From assembly GCF_000006405.1 (NCBI RefSeq), contig NW_003202385.1:243172-307171 (forward strand): a stretch of 64,000 nt of DNA, in the 5' to 3' direction. The translations under genes and the position numbers were made by a program. The notes under the pieces were generated by a model. That model had not been told where the DNA came from. It made no database searches and saw only the letters and a list, made by a program, of their open reading frames with translations. Of this stretch, positions 38,601 to 57,429 are shown one piece after another (the stretch's first letter is position 1; each line of letters starts with the position of its first letter). This DNA is from Perkinsus marinus ATCC 50983 (taxonomy: Eukaryota; Perkinsozoa; Perkinsida; Perkinsidae).

Positions 38601-38697
38601 TTGGTGGGGCTTTAGGTACCTGGAGCTTCCCAGCGATCGTCCCCAAGACGTGTGGATTCGGGCGGGCGTTGCGGCCTTCCTTTCACTCAAGTTCTGA
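23641..38697 (+). CDS. Axonemal dynein heavy chain (inner-arm, single-headed type)
   Basis: AAA+ motor that bends flagella. The likely start is ATG at 23641 ([20 protein letters not shown]). N-terminal tail: 24060-25331 ([20 protein letters not shown]) and 25532-27583 (linker). AAA1 P-loop [13 protein letters not shown] is split by an intron at 28854-28900; its Walker [11 protein letters not shown] is at about 29100. AAA2: [19 protein letters not shown], about 29970. AAA3: [18 protein letters not shown], about 31255. AAA4: [16 protein letters not shown], about 32625. The stalk and microtubule-binding region runs over about 33340-34530 ([20 protein letters not shown]). AAA5-6 occupy 34752-37380 ([40 protein letters not shown]). 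The C-terminus ends [15 protein letters not shown] with TGA at 38695-38697. Dozens of introns are about 45-60 nt. One of 219 nt holds a MITE. Minus-strand frames here are shadows. Confidence 0.93.
28854..28900 (+). other. 47-nt intron splitting the AAA1 Walker A of dynein
   Basis: GTGAGG donor, GAAGTAG acceptor. It interrupts [13 protein letters not shown] inside the nucleotide-binding loop. Just after the donor is GGGTTCGAATCC, resembling a tRNA T-arm. Confidence 0.8.
34540..34703 (+). mobile_element. hAT-like MITE, copy E1, in a dynein intron
   Basis: A 164-bp element. Left end CACTGTTGGAATATATG, right end CATATTTTCCCACGCTG (its inverse is CAGCGTGGGAAAATATG), so imperfect 17-bp terminal inverted repeats. 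It is flanked by a perfect 8-bp target duplication, TGTAAGCA at 34532-34539 and 34704-34711. Removing the element and one duplication leaves a 47-nt intron, the normal size here. Confidence 0.85.
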
Positions 38698-39527
38698 GGT
38701 TGACACCTCTCCGGTGTAGAGGAGAGTGGTACCGACCTTTGCTAGAAGCATGGCATGTTGGTCGATCTTATATTGTGTATTCTGGCGTGTTAGTGAGGTT
38801 ACTGTCGTGTTCAGTGAATCCTGGGAAGAGGATAGGTGGAACGATTGAGGACTTTCCGCACAGTGTGTCTGTGTTACACGTAGTTGGTAGATGCCGTGTG
38901 ACAACAGGAGTGTTGGTTGGCAATTCGTGGTAGTGAGTTTGATGATACTTCCCAACATGTCGAATTATTTACTTTGAAGTGGTTGTACTTGGCGTTGACA
39001 GTAGTTAAGATCAGTTCACGAGGCTAGTCAAGTGAATATTCCAGACCACTTGAATGACGGGAGGAAGGGAAAGGAGGTGGCTGAACATGTCCAATGCGTT
39101 TTGGATGACGATGTTGTCTTTCATACTGCACAGTGTTTGAAGCTGTGCTATATGTGATGGTTGTAGACTAATTTCTACCTNNNNNNNNNNNNNNNNNNNN
39201 NNNNNNNNNNNNNNNNNNNNNNNNNNNNNNNNNNNNNNNNNNNNNNNNNNNNNNNNNNNNNNNNNNNNNNNNNNNNNNNNGGGTGTCTGTGATGGTTGTA
39301 GACTATCTCTAACTCCATTATCGAACGCCTGTCGGTAATCGTTCACCCCCTATTCAACCACACAGACGGGGTGATACGAGTCGACCCTCTCGAACTGAAC
39401 TCTAACACATGGACATCTGGCTCTACTAACAACGCGAACCCTCATCTAGTAATCGAAAAGGATTTGGTTATAACCATCATCGTGCTTTTCACTGACATAC
39501 TGTGGGAAAAAATAGAATAAGCACCGT
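38698..39527. other. Intergenic region with an assembly gap
   Basis: This convergent 3' space between dynein and the TMEM135-like gene holds a run of 100 Ns at 39181-39280. TGATGGTTGTAGACT occurs on both sides of the gap (about 39156-39170 and 39290-39304). No coding or RNA gene is recognised. Confidence 0.7.
39181..39280. other. Assembly gap (100 Ns) flanked by a short direct repeat
   Basis: Exactly 100 unknown bases, a conventional placeholder length. The flanking copies of TGATGGTTGTAGACT suggest the gap lies in a tandem array or at a collapsed repeat. Confidence 0.9.
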
Positions 39528-41356
39528 TCATATAACCGAGCACAGCTCGTGACCTGGGATGTCCCGTGTCATCAACTCTTCCTGCATCTTCTGTTTTGGA
39601 AGCAGAGGAGCTAGTGGGAGATGCCTCCTCTTACCGCTGTCAAAGAATCGCCTCATAAGGAATAGATAACCCGGTGGCACAGCTCGCGGTTCGTTTATAT
39701 AGAAGTGTATGCAAATAGCTAGGCAGACACTGAAGATGGCAGTCCTCGGAATAGGTCCCAACAAGCGTCGACACACACCAACTGAGTGAACAGCCTGGGC
39801 TAGCAGGAATATGGCCAGCTCTTGCCGTCTATAGGGCTGTTCAAGGAGGAGAACGCATCCAGCCGTGAGAGAACCGAGCCCGATGTGTGAGGAGCCTGCT
39901 CGCAACGCGGTGATGAAGACGGCCAGAAATGCCGAGGACCTCAGCAAACCAACGAAGCTGTCCTTATCCAAAATCTCACGAATTCGTAAACGAATGGAGG
40001 AGAGGACGAGTCGTGGAAGGAGGTACGTCGGAATGAGCACAAGGAATGATTCCTTCAGAGCGTTAATAGAGGAGGTCAACAGAGGCAATGCTCCAGTAGG
40101 GGGATTGTCGAGAAGGCTTGGGAAGTGTCTAATGATGAACTCGACCAACCTATGGGAGTCGCTGACAGGGGGGGAATATGAATGATGAGAGCTCACTGAG
40201 GATCCAGCTCCTGCCTCTTATTGCTCCAACACCACATTATACGGGCAACAGCAGCTGCTGAAGTGGTCACCGCAACAGCTCGACTGGACAATGCAGAGGC
40301 TTCACGAGACTGAGAGCAGACATCATGGGGAGGCCCTATTGAGAGCAACATGCTAACCCCCAGCTCAGCAAGGCCGTATACAGTCCTGACCAGGACGAAG
40401 ACGGCTACGTAGTACTGTGTCGAGTCCGATAGAGCCAAAACCCAGGGACCTGGGAGGCAACAAGAAGGCTCCACTGTGATGGTAGGCGACCTCCTACCTG
40501 ACAGTAATCCAACCAGCCATGCGAACTGATGTCGACGTTTGGCGGATCCTAGAAGGTACAGGAGGGTGTTGGTAGTGCTGACGAGGCCTCCAAAGAATAC
40601 ACCACATCGTACATGCGATGGATGGAATAGAGCTTTACCGATACCAGCGAGCCTGACAAAGGAAGTCCTCCGGGAAGCAGCACACGGGTTGACAACTCTG
40701 TACGAAAATTATGGGAAAACTACCGGAGCAAGCTGAATAGCTAGCCCTATAAAAGAAAACGGGCTGATCGAGCAGTGCTGCTAGCAGTAGGGGAGACCGT
40801 CACCTTCCGGTAGTCTGACGACGAAGCAAGCTCGGTAGGACTGCACTGAGTGCCATGGTGGTAGACGCGACAGCAGCTCCCTTGATGAAGTTACGGAATA
40901 TGCAGTGCTCAAGACTGGGGTATAGCTCGGGAGCATCGTGCCATGGTCGACTACCTACTTGGACCACCATAGCAGTAACGTCAATCGCGAAGAGGCTGAC
41001 CAGGGCAGCACGAACGATATCCTCTGTCACCTGACCGGGTCCGACCGATAGCTACACACAGTCCTGATGGCAACTGAGAAGAAGGACGTAGAGGAGTACA
41101 GGGCGATGAAGGTAACCCTACCTCTCGAGGGTCTTCCCCTCCATCTGGTGTAGAGTCATATTCATCCTCTAAGTCCTGAGGAAGGGCATCTTGAGGCCCG
41201 TGAGAAGCACGCCGATTTTACTTTCCATTCCGGTGCTAGAGTCCGCTCTGCCCAGTCAACTAGTGTCTGACTAGCACTCCTCGTGTGCGACAAAGGGGAT
41301 TCCTCAGGTATCGGCGGAAGCTGACGGACCTCCCTGATAGCAATCTGTAGTAGTAA

Positions 41357-41431
<75 letters not shown>

Positions 41432-41434
41432 CAG

Positions 41435-41502
<68 letters not shown>

Positions 41503-41503
41503 C

Positions 41504-41551
<48 letters not shown>

Positions 41552-41660
41552 AGCATGAGGAGCCGGCTCACCCCGTTATAGCAGACATGACGTTGAAGTC
41601 CATACCCCACTGGTGTGGGGATGGGAAAAGTGACGGGGTCATCCCTCCTGGGAGCTCCAT
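39528..41660 (-). CDS. TMEM135-like multipass membrane protein
   Basis: ATG at 41660: MELPGGMTPSLFPSPHQWGM then DFNVMSAITG. A 238-nt intron full of a TAG microsatellite follows, then EVRQLPPIPEESPLSHTRSA and QTLVDWAERTLAPEWKVKS. Later exons: HCIFRNFIKGAAVASTTMAL, SFVRLAGIGKALFHPSHVRC then GVFFGGLVSTTNTLLYLLGS, FAWLVGLLSGRRSPTITVEP and VLALSDSTQYYVAVFVLVRT. The 222-codon last exon has LRSSAFLAVFITALRAGSSH, SVGVCRRLLGPIPRTAIFSV and CLAICIHFYINEPRAVPPGY. Order and content fit TMEM135/PMP52, a peroxisome- or mitochondria-associated membrane protein. I rely on the C-R..N-F-x-K-G and Y-I-x-E-P-x-x-x-P-P-x-Y patterns, so the family is likely but not certain. Confidence 0.65.
41334..41571 (-). other. 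Intron of the TMEM135-like gene holding a TAG microsatellite
   Basis: Donor GTGAGCC, acceptor CTATCAG on the minus strand. It joins AITG to EVRQLPP in frame. About 205 of its 238 nt are trinucleotide repeat. Confidence 0.75.
41347..41551 (+). repeat. (TAG)n trinucleotide microsatellite, about 68 units
   Basis: Nearly pure TAG/AGT/GTA repeat with only a few interruptions (AAT near the start, GCAGG in the middle, one ACT). It lies entirely inside the first intron of the TMEM135-like gene, reading CTA on the gene strand. Confidence 0.97.
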
Positions 41661-41915
41661 CTGTAATTATGACAAAAAGGTGACAAACTACTCACCCACA
41701 GTGACCACTACTCTAAACACGACGACAACGACACACATGAGATTGAAGAAGTATCAACGTAAATGGAACGACTGCTGCTGCTAGATGATGAGGCACCAAC
41801 AGAGAGGGCAACGAGCATAACCAATGATCACTCCTTCCTGGACTTCTTCGGCTCATCCTCACGATCAGAATATCTAAGATAGTAGTAAGATAAGGAAGAG
41901 CACTGCGGGGAGTCC

Positions 41916-50841
<8,926 letters not shown>

Positions 50842-52234
50842 TAGTGCCCAACAATAGATCCTACAGGAGAAAGGCTTTTTCAATTTCGTTATATTGGATA
50901 AGGTGGCCTAACATGCTGAATGGGACTGCACGCAAACGCTCCGCTCCGCTAAATTTTGGAACATGTTATGCACTTTTCATATTCCATGATCAGGATCCAT
51001 CCGGATGAATCGGCCTCCTGTGACAGGATTCCTGTCTTGGTCGATTTTTGTAGTACTACAGTCCGGGGGCCGTATGCGGATCCTGATGCAACAAGTGAGC
51101 CTGAGTATTTACTCAGATGAAAAAATCAGAGGGTGGGTTGAATGATGGACTCAGATTCGTGAATCAGTATCATCCGCATACAGCCCCAGACATCAAACTA
51201 GAATCATCAGACTGGAAGCTGCCAAAGTAGCGGCTGTATAATCGTTCGTGACTGCCAACTTGGATGTAACCCCATCGAGCAGGGTAGACTTACAACGCTC
51301 AGAATAGACTTTAATTCTTTAGTGGTATTCACTCTAGCTTTCTGTACCTTCGGGATCGATAGTTAGTTGGTAGCGAGCATGAATGTGGTTGTGCGTGCTA
51401 GTCATAGAAGGAACAACGGTTACTTGGGTATGCCTGGAGAACTATCCCACACTACTCGTCCCCTTCCGCCTCTGTTTTGGACGGTAATTTCAATGAGTTC
51501 CGAAGTCACCGAAACTGATGAAAAATCGACTGAAACACCACCACTGGGTTGTTCCACTGGCGATTCCCTTGTTGGTCAATGGTCAAGCGTTACCCATCTT
51601 ATCACAGTGCTGTGGGGAAGTACTAACCTCTACTACAATTGGACTACATGCGGATTGTCTGGTAAACGAGTCTTTATCATCAATGGCGACAGTTTGGAAA
51701 AGGTTGCACCCCTGGTGTCCAATCTGGATGCCTAATAGACATTGTCCATGGATGTGCAAAGATATCCCGTCGACATTCCCTGCACGAGAGTACTCTCAAC
51801 AAAACTCGCTATTCAATGCAGACCGTTGCTTGACTATAGTGGAATGGAAAATTGTTTGACCGGAAAGTCATACGAAAAATGCTTAAGCAGATAGTCAACC
51901 TTCTGAGACATGGAGATACAGCAGGCGTAAGATATACACCCTGTTGAACATGCCGCAAAGTTGATGACGAAAGAGTACTCTTAGAAATGGAGTATTCGAA
52001 GCATCATTTCTCATCTCCTGCCTTCTCTTTATCCACTTGGGGTATAAAACCCGCACAGTCTAGTTCGGCTGGTAGCGCGACATGCGGCTCCTTCCTGGCA
52101 GTCCAGCCCCTGAGGAAAAATAGGAAGCTCAAACAAGGGGAGCTCGGAGACCGTCAGCACTGAATAGCAACTTCATGAGAGATGAAGTAAGACTCGCAAT
52201 GATATTCGTTACAGACACGAACGATGGTCCCCCC
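50842..52234. other. Intergenic region upstream of RPB1
   Basis: It contains the RPB1 promoter side and the foldback element at 51061-51191. A plus-strand frame at 51367-51735 (122 codons, TETDEKSTETPPLGCSTGDS) and an overlapping one at 51518-51859 stay open but resemble nothing I know, and neither has a clear context. No RNA gene is seen. Confidence 0.5.
51061..51191. repeat. Foldback (MITE-like) element with about 20-bp terminal inverted repeats
   Basis: The left arm GTCCGGGGGCCGTATGCGGA and the right arm ATCCGCATACAGCCCCAGAC are inverse complements with two substitutions and one length difference over about 21 bases. They enclose about 90 bp that include a second palindrome (CTGAGTATTTACTCAG). 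No clear target duplication, and no coding capacity. Confidence 0.65.
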
Positions 52235-52776
52235 TTAGAGAGCAACCATACAGGATCCAGAGCTGACGAAGTAACCTACAGTTGCACACGGTACGTAGCA
52301 TAGTGGATCAAATCCATCATGCACAGGCTTGGCTTCAGCTAGAGCAGGCGGGCAGGGTCTGTGTGGGGCGACAATCGGCATGCATGTCGAGTAATGAGGA
52401 TCCTGGAAGCGGGTATCAGTCATCCAACAAACGACCAAATTCAGCTGCTCATCAGTAATCAAATAGATTCTCACCTGATAGGAAATGGCGGCGTACTGTC
52501 TGATGCCATTAACTGTAGGGCATGAACCATTGACCACCGGGCCGTATAGCTGGTTCGGGGGATACTCATATACAGAACTGTTCTGCTGGTCGTTGGCCTT
52601 GCGGTGAGCGCTGTGAGGACCCAGGGACCAACTGAAAAAGAGATGAAAGTGCTCCCGTTGTTCATTCGAGAGCCGACCTACTTCAGACCTTTCTCCTCCT
52701 TGAGAACCACAGCCTCAGTGAACAGTTTAACAGTCGCGCATCCGAGGATGTAAGTCCACAGCTTCATCAGAGACAT
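52235..52776 (-). CDS. Small secreted Cys-containing protein, novel
   Basis: Exons 52682-52776, 52475-52631 and 52235-52402 splice in phase (introns of 50 and 72 nt) to 139 aa. The N-terminus MSLMKLWTYILGCATVKLFT is a plausible signal peptide; an alternative Met lies at residue 4. The mature part reads WSLGPHSAHRKANDQQNSSV, YEYPPNQLYGPVVNGSCPTV, GIRQYAAISYQ, DPHYSTCMPIVAPHRPCPPA, and CYVPCATVGYFVSSGSCMVA before the stop. It has about six cysteines after the signal and N-glycosylation sequons (NSS, NGS). No family is recognised. It may be a lineage-specific secreted or surface protein. The first exon and the signal peptide assignment rest on splicing logic alone. Confidence 0.55.
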
Positions 52777-53736
52777 TACAGAATATCCTATAGCACGTAA
52801 AGCCTTACATGATACAATCAGGCATCATATAGATCAAAAGTATAAGTCGTACTATGCAATACCCGCGGGAGGATGAACCGAAGATGGCACACACGAGCTC
52901 AGCTCTGCGAAGCGAGTAGGATCATCGAGTGATCCAGAAACTCCGTTCACATCCGACATAAGCATGTCAAGACCTCCCATGAATTCCAAGGCACGCAGAG
53001 GCATAGCTATTCCCGCACACGGCGCCATAGCAGAGATACAAGAACAGGGATGAATAGACTGTACTCATCGGGCCGAACTGAGCCGATCTACACGATAGTA
53101 TAGCTCATACTGGCAGGCCTAGTTACAGGCCAATCGAAGGGTTACCTCACGTCTGTACGTATCCATATACATATGTATCTACGACTGTACGTATTTACAG
53201 TCACGCGCCATGCGCCACGGCCATAGTGACGCTCCACGGCCACGGCCATAGTGACGCTCCACGCGAGGCATTCCACAACATCACGCAGCAAAGCCGTAGA
53301 ACTCTAAGGAACGGATTGGTTAACGGTAAACTAGACTAAGGCGATCGGACAGCAGTGATCTAGCTTGTACAGGGCAAATGCTTCCGAGCGATCAGTAAAT
53401 TCTGAGGAAACTCTCTATGCCATTGTTGTCGCTACTGATGACGCATTGGCGCCATAGAAAGATTCGTCAAGTTGTTCGATGAATGAGTCGAAATAGATGC
53501 GGTTTACTGAACAACGTTTAGGTAACGCTAACGGGGTATCATGCTACGTAACATTCTTCTGGAGATCGACAGTGTGCTCAGTGGGCGATGGGATGATCCT
53601 TATATATTCCTTTGGGCGGTTTCTTACTAATGATTGATGAATAGCCGAGTCCATTGAATCTCTTTAACTCGGTAACTCACGGATCTCATATATAAGCTGT
53701 TTGACACAACAATGTGGTATGAGAAACCTATGCAAG
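52777..53736. other. Intergenic region
   Basis: No gene seen. It holds a perfect 25-bp tandem duplication (53214-53263) and an alternating ACATATGTAT-type palindromic patch at about 53155-53205. Confidence 0.6.
53214..53263. repeat. Perfect 25-bp tandem duplication
   Basis: Two adjacent identical copies of a unit beginning GCCACGGCCATAGTGACGCT and ending CCACG, at 53214-53238 and 53239-53263. Confidence 0.95.
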
Positions 53737-56700
53737 TTATACATCAAGCAATGCTCGAACACTATCAGGACTATGACTGGCGTGAACATCAGGAAAGTGC
53801 TCAGCTGCATAGTTGTAGACCTTTTCATAAGCATCAGCTATTTGGAGGCACACACCCTGTCTCGCTTGGGAGCGGAGAGAGCGGTCGCTGAGACGATCAA
53901 TGGCGGGGATAGATAGTGCTCCACCTGATGAATGAATGAAGCTGTGCAATTGTCCCCCGAGCGGTACTCACTAATGTTGAAAAGCGCAGTGTAGAAGCCT
54001 CTGAAGCACGCCGACAAAGTCATAGGATCAATATCTTTTCCCTCAGAGAGTTGTCGCAGCATCTCCGCCAACCCTAACTGTCTAAGCGTGGACTGAGATG
54101 AGAACAAAAACATCGAAGCCGCGAGCCCGTTGTAGCTCGGAAACGGGAACAGCATTGTGGGCGAGGCATCCTCACTTCAGAATGTTCCTTGATTAGTTCA
54201 TTCATCTGGTCTTCAATGAGTGAGTGCAACATAGTGACACGTTGGGACTGAAGTATAACACTACTGATCATGGAACGTGAAATCAATTCGACTGTACTGT
54301 GAAAGGGAATCGGAGTAACGGCTCTTGCATAGCTGCGAGACAGTTGAGCATGAAGACCGGTGCATCTCCTTTGGCCATTGCCGTCGAGATCTGCTGGCAA
54401 AATTGCAGCAATGGGTCGAGAGCCCCAGCGAGGATCTGATCGGATAATAATGAACAGAGCGACAGGTTCGTGGCCAATCGACCAGGACGCCACCGGGAAT
54501 AATTCAGCCTGAGCCCGCTCTTCGTCAGTTTGGCTGTCCTTGCCTGCCACCCCCCACAGCATCGTATGACTCTCTTGGAATATGGTCAGTATCTTAGCAG
54601 AAAGCGTGATTATGATACAACAGATCAGTCTTTAGAAAATCATGGCTTAGCTAAGCGATGAGCAGAGTGCACAGCATAGCCTTTGAATCGCATAAAGATA
54701 GAGCCTCATCAACAGTCGCCGTCGGGTCCTCACAGACGCACCCGGAACGGGGACCATGCAATCACACAGGCGATAGTAACAGAGTCGACAGCAACGACTT
54801 ATCTCCTACTTCTTCAAGTGAGTGCACTGTGTTTTCCACGAAAGCTGGTGGTGAAAGGTCATGCAAACTGGAAGACGCTGACAGCAGATACCTGTTAATG
54901 CAATGGCAAGTGGTGGTCAGTAAGACCCGTGCTCACGTGCTGGTAGAACGAATCGCCTGGGCCTGCGCCTCCCACGCATCGAGAAAGCTCCGATGAGTCT
55001 GCGTTCCCAAATCCGACAGTATGGCCAACAAGGGCTGAAAGTACACGACCATCAACGGTTCGTTCATATTGAGCTCTACTCACTTCTTCAACCACAATAT
55101 CATCCGTAGCATCAGCCGGCAGAACTAATGGTCGTAAAGTGATCTCAAAAAAGGAAAGAAGCTTAGACACCTGAACGGAAAATGAAAGCAGTTGACTGAG
55201 TACGATCTGAGCGATACCTTGAATAGCTCCACCGGACCAGGGCCGTGACCGATGGTGTCATCCCAGATAGAGTTGCTGCGCGCCCTACTCCTGAGGTCGC
55301 CTCTAAACGACTCAGCCCGGATACTGGTGTCATCGTTGGCTGAGCCGGATGCTGTGCGTGGGAGGTTGGCGTATCCGCCTGTCCTGAAGATGACAGCAAC
55401 TCGAGAATTGACACTTGAGAGAATTGAACGAAGGATTACACAGCGACGTCAATTTTGTGGCGGAGATGCTCTGCTACACCACTCAGAGCCGTACCAAGGC
55501 CTTCCCACCATACCATCGGCTCTGAAATAGGAGTACTAGTAATAAAATATGACTAAAAGTATAGATCCTTACTCTCCCCCGAAGACGTGTTGTCCGAGTC
55601 GCCGCAAGGACTTCTTCCTTCCGTCTCCTCATCATCCTCAGAAAAGGTCTGTATGAAGAACTCTCGCTCCGCAGCAACTTGTTCATGTATCCACGCGAGC
55701 ATGTCGTTCGTATACCTAACCAAACACTTCTCGTTACATTGACCATCATAACCTCACCGAACAATGTCGTAGGCGTGAATGTCTATGGGGCGACTGGTGG
55801 GTCCGCCCTTCGTGAGAGTCTCATGGAACCTCTGCATCAACAGCTGACGGCGAACCCGCGATATCTCCTGAGCATTCAAGTACCCTCCTGTGTAAATGAT
55901 GATGATGACCTCACCTTAGCTGAGTGATTGAAATACACTGTCCTGTGTCGAATGACTTGCAGTCCCTTCCTTATACGCCTAGAGACTTCCTCTTCCGCTT
56001 CAGAGTCATCAGCCACGGTGATCAACTCCTTGCATTGCCTCTGCAACCAGCCGTTACAATGCATACCCTCTCCCACTCTACCTGTATCCACACAAAGATA
56101 CGTTCGTAAGCAATCTCCTGTAGATCCGATGTTTGATGCAGAATGTCGACTGCCAGAGCTGCGTCGTAGTGGAATGCCCCCTTGAGCTCATCGTGTGAGT
56201 TCCCCTAAAAAGTTATCTAGGGGCGAAGGTTGGAATATATGCTCGCTTTTCTCAGCTGAGCTCAGAAGTTTCCTCACTAATGTACGCGTTCGGTTATAAG
56301 TGCACAGAAACCAACAAGAATTTTCCAAAATTTACTCATAATTTTCAAATTCTCACCAACACATGTAGCTGACCATGTGCATATTGCCCCCCCCCCACAC
56401 TGCTTCCACCAACCTCTTGGGAGGTAGATGAAGGGGTGGAAGATGCATCAGCGACAACGCCCCCTATAGTTCTCGTGCTATCACTATCATTCAGCTCATC
56501 CAACATGCGTCTTGCCTCAATACGTATCTAACCATAAGCTGGTACACAGGACCACTACCCCCCTTCACTAACCTACCCGATGGAGTTGCTTGAGACTCTT
56601 GAAAAAATCCTCATCTATTGGGGAATCGGAGTTCCTTATTCTGGCCTCGTCTTCCAGTGGTAATATAAACCGCGAAGAGAACAAATCGAGTACCTCGCAG

Positions 56701-57211
56701 TGCAGTGTGGCCTCCCAAGAGGTGCCCGAGTCGACCTACTTCCTTCTTTTCTACCGTGTGCTTCTTATGCAAGTTCAACTTTCGAGCCTTTTCCAGTACC
56801 TGCGTCCCCCAGTTGAGATCACCAGAATACCCCAATGGCAAGTGCCCACTTCGTGCGTGTTATTCCGAGAGTCCTGCAGCTGCGCCGAAGCTGCATCCAA
56901 GAGACTCTCCAAGTCGCTAAGACGTTTCGACCTGTTCCAGTTGAATCTTCATCCACCTCCCGCCATCGTCCTTACATGTCCTCAACGGCCGACTCCACTT
57001 CCGAGAAGTTATTAACAAATTCCTTATTCAACATAAGATTCTCATTTTCTATCATGTATCTGAGCGAGTCGTCGTAGTTCCCCGAAGACGCCTTCGTCAT
57101 CTACCTAAGGTTCCTTCTCTGATCCACACTGTTGCCTTCACCATAAAATGAGGAGAGCGTCTGCAAGACAGCTAGAGAGCTGCCAGGTTCGAATCGCAGT
57201 GACAACACTTT
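53737..57211 (-). CDS. COG6: Conserved oligomeric Golgi complex subunit 6 (COG6)
   Basis: Golgi tethering-complex subunit for intra-Golgi retrograde vesicles. The first recognised exon (ending high at 57211) reads KVLSLRFEPGSSLAVLQTLS then SFYGEGNSVDQRRNL. After a 45-nt intron come RYMIENENLMLNKEFVNNFS and EVESAVEDM, matching the COG6 R-R-N-L-R...I-N-x-E-F pattern. Then RLSDLESLLDAASAQLQDSR. The C-terminal part has VVYFQPLLAILSDLGTQTHR, the LAGALDPLLQFCQQISTAMA and APVFMLNCLAAMQEPLLRFP segment typical of COG6 (about 54290-54450), and ends in YEKVYNYAAEHFPDVHASHS then PDSVRALLDV with a stop at 53737. Short introns throughout; one of them holds a MITE (56229-56402). The true start lies upstream of 57211 and is not identified. 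Confidence 0.82.
56229..56402 (+). mobile_element. hAT-like MITE, copy E6, in a COG6 intron
   Basis: Antisense to COG6. Left part GTTGGAATATATGCTCGCTT, core CTCAGCTGAGCTCAGAAGTT, then CACATGTAGCTGACCATGTG, right end CATATTGCC...CCCACACTG with an expanded C run. The left tip is decayed and no target duplication is visible. Confidence 0.75.
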
Positions 57212-57429
57212 CTGAACCTAGCCAGAATGATCGTAAGATCCATATCAACCTCTCTACTAGTGTACCCACGATAACTCGATAGATTTACACTCCTGTGATG
57301 TAGCCCATGCACCGCTAAGAAGCCTATTATTTCCTCGTACAGTGCCAACAGAACCGCAATAGAGAACGCATCTTTCCCGTTATTCGTGAGGACTTCACGA
57401 TTGCAATTCACAAAGTTTCATAACTACTC

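Noticed and set aside
57185-57197. CCAGGTTCGAATC as another intronic tRNA-like motif
   Set aside because: It lies in a COG6 coding exon (KVLSLRFEPG), so it is not intronic and was left out of that finding.
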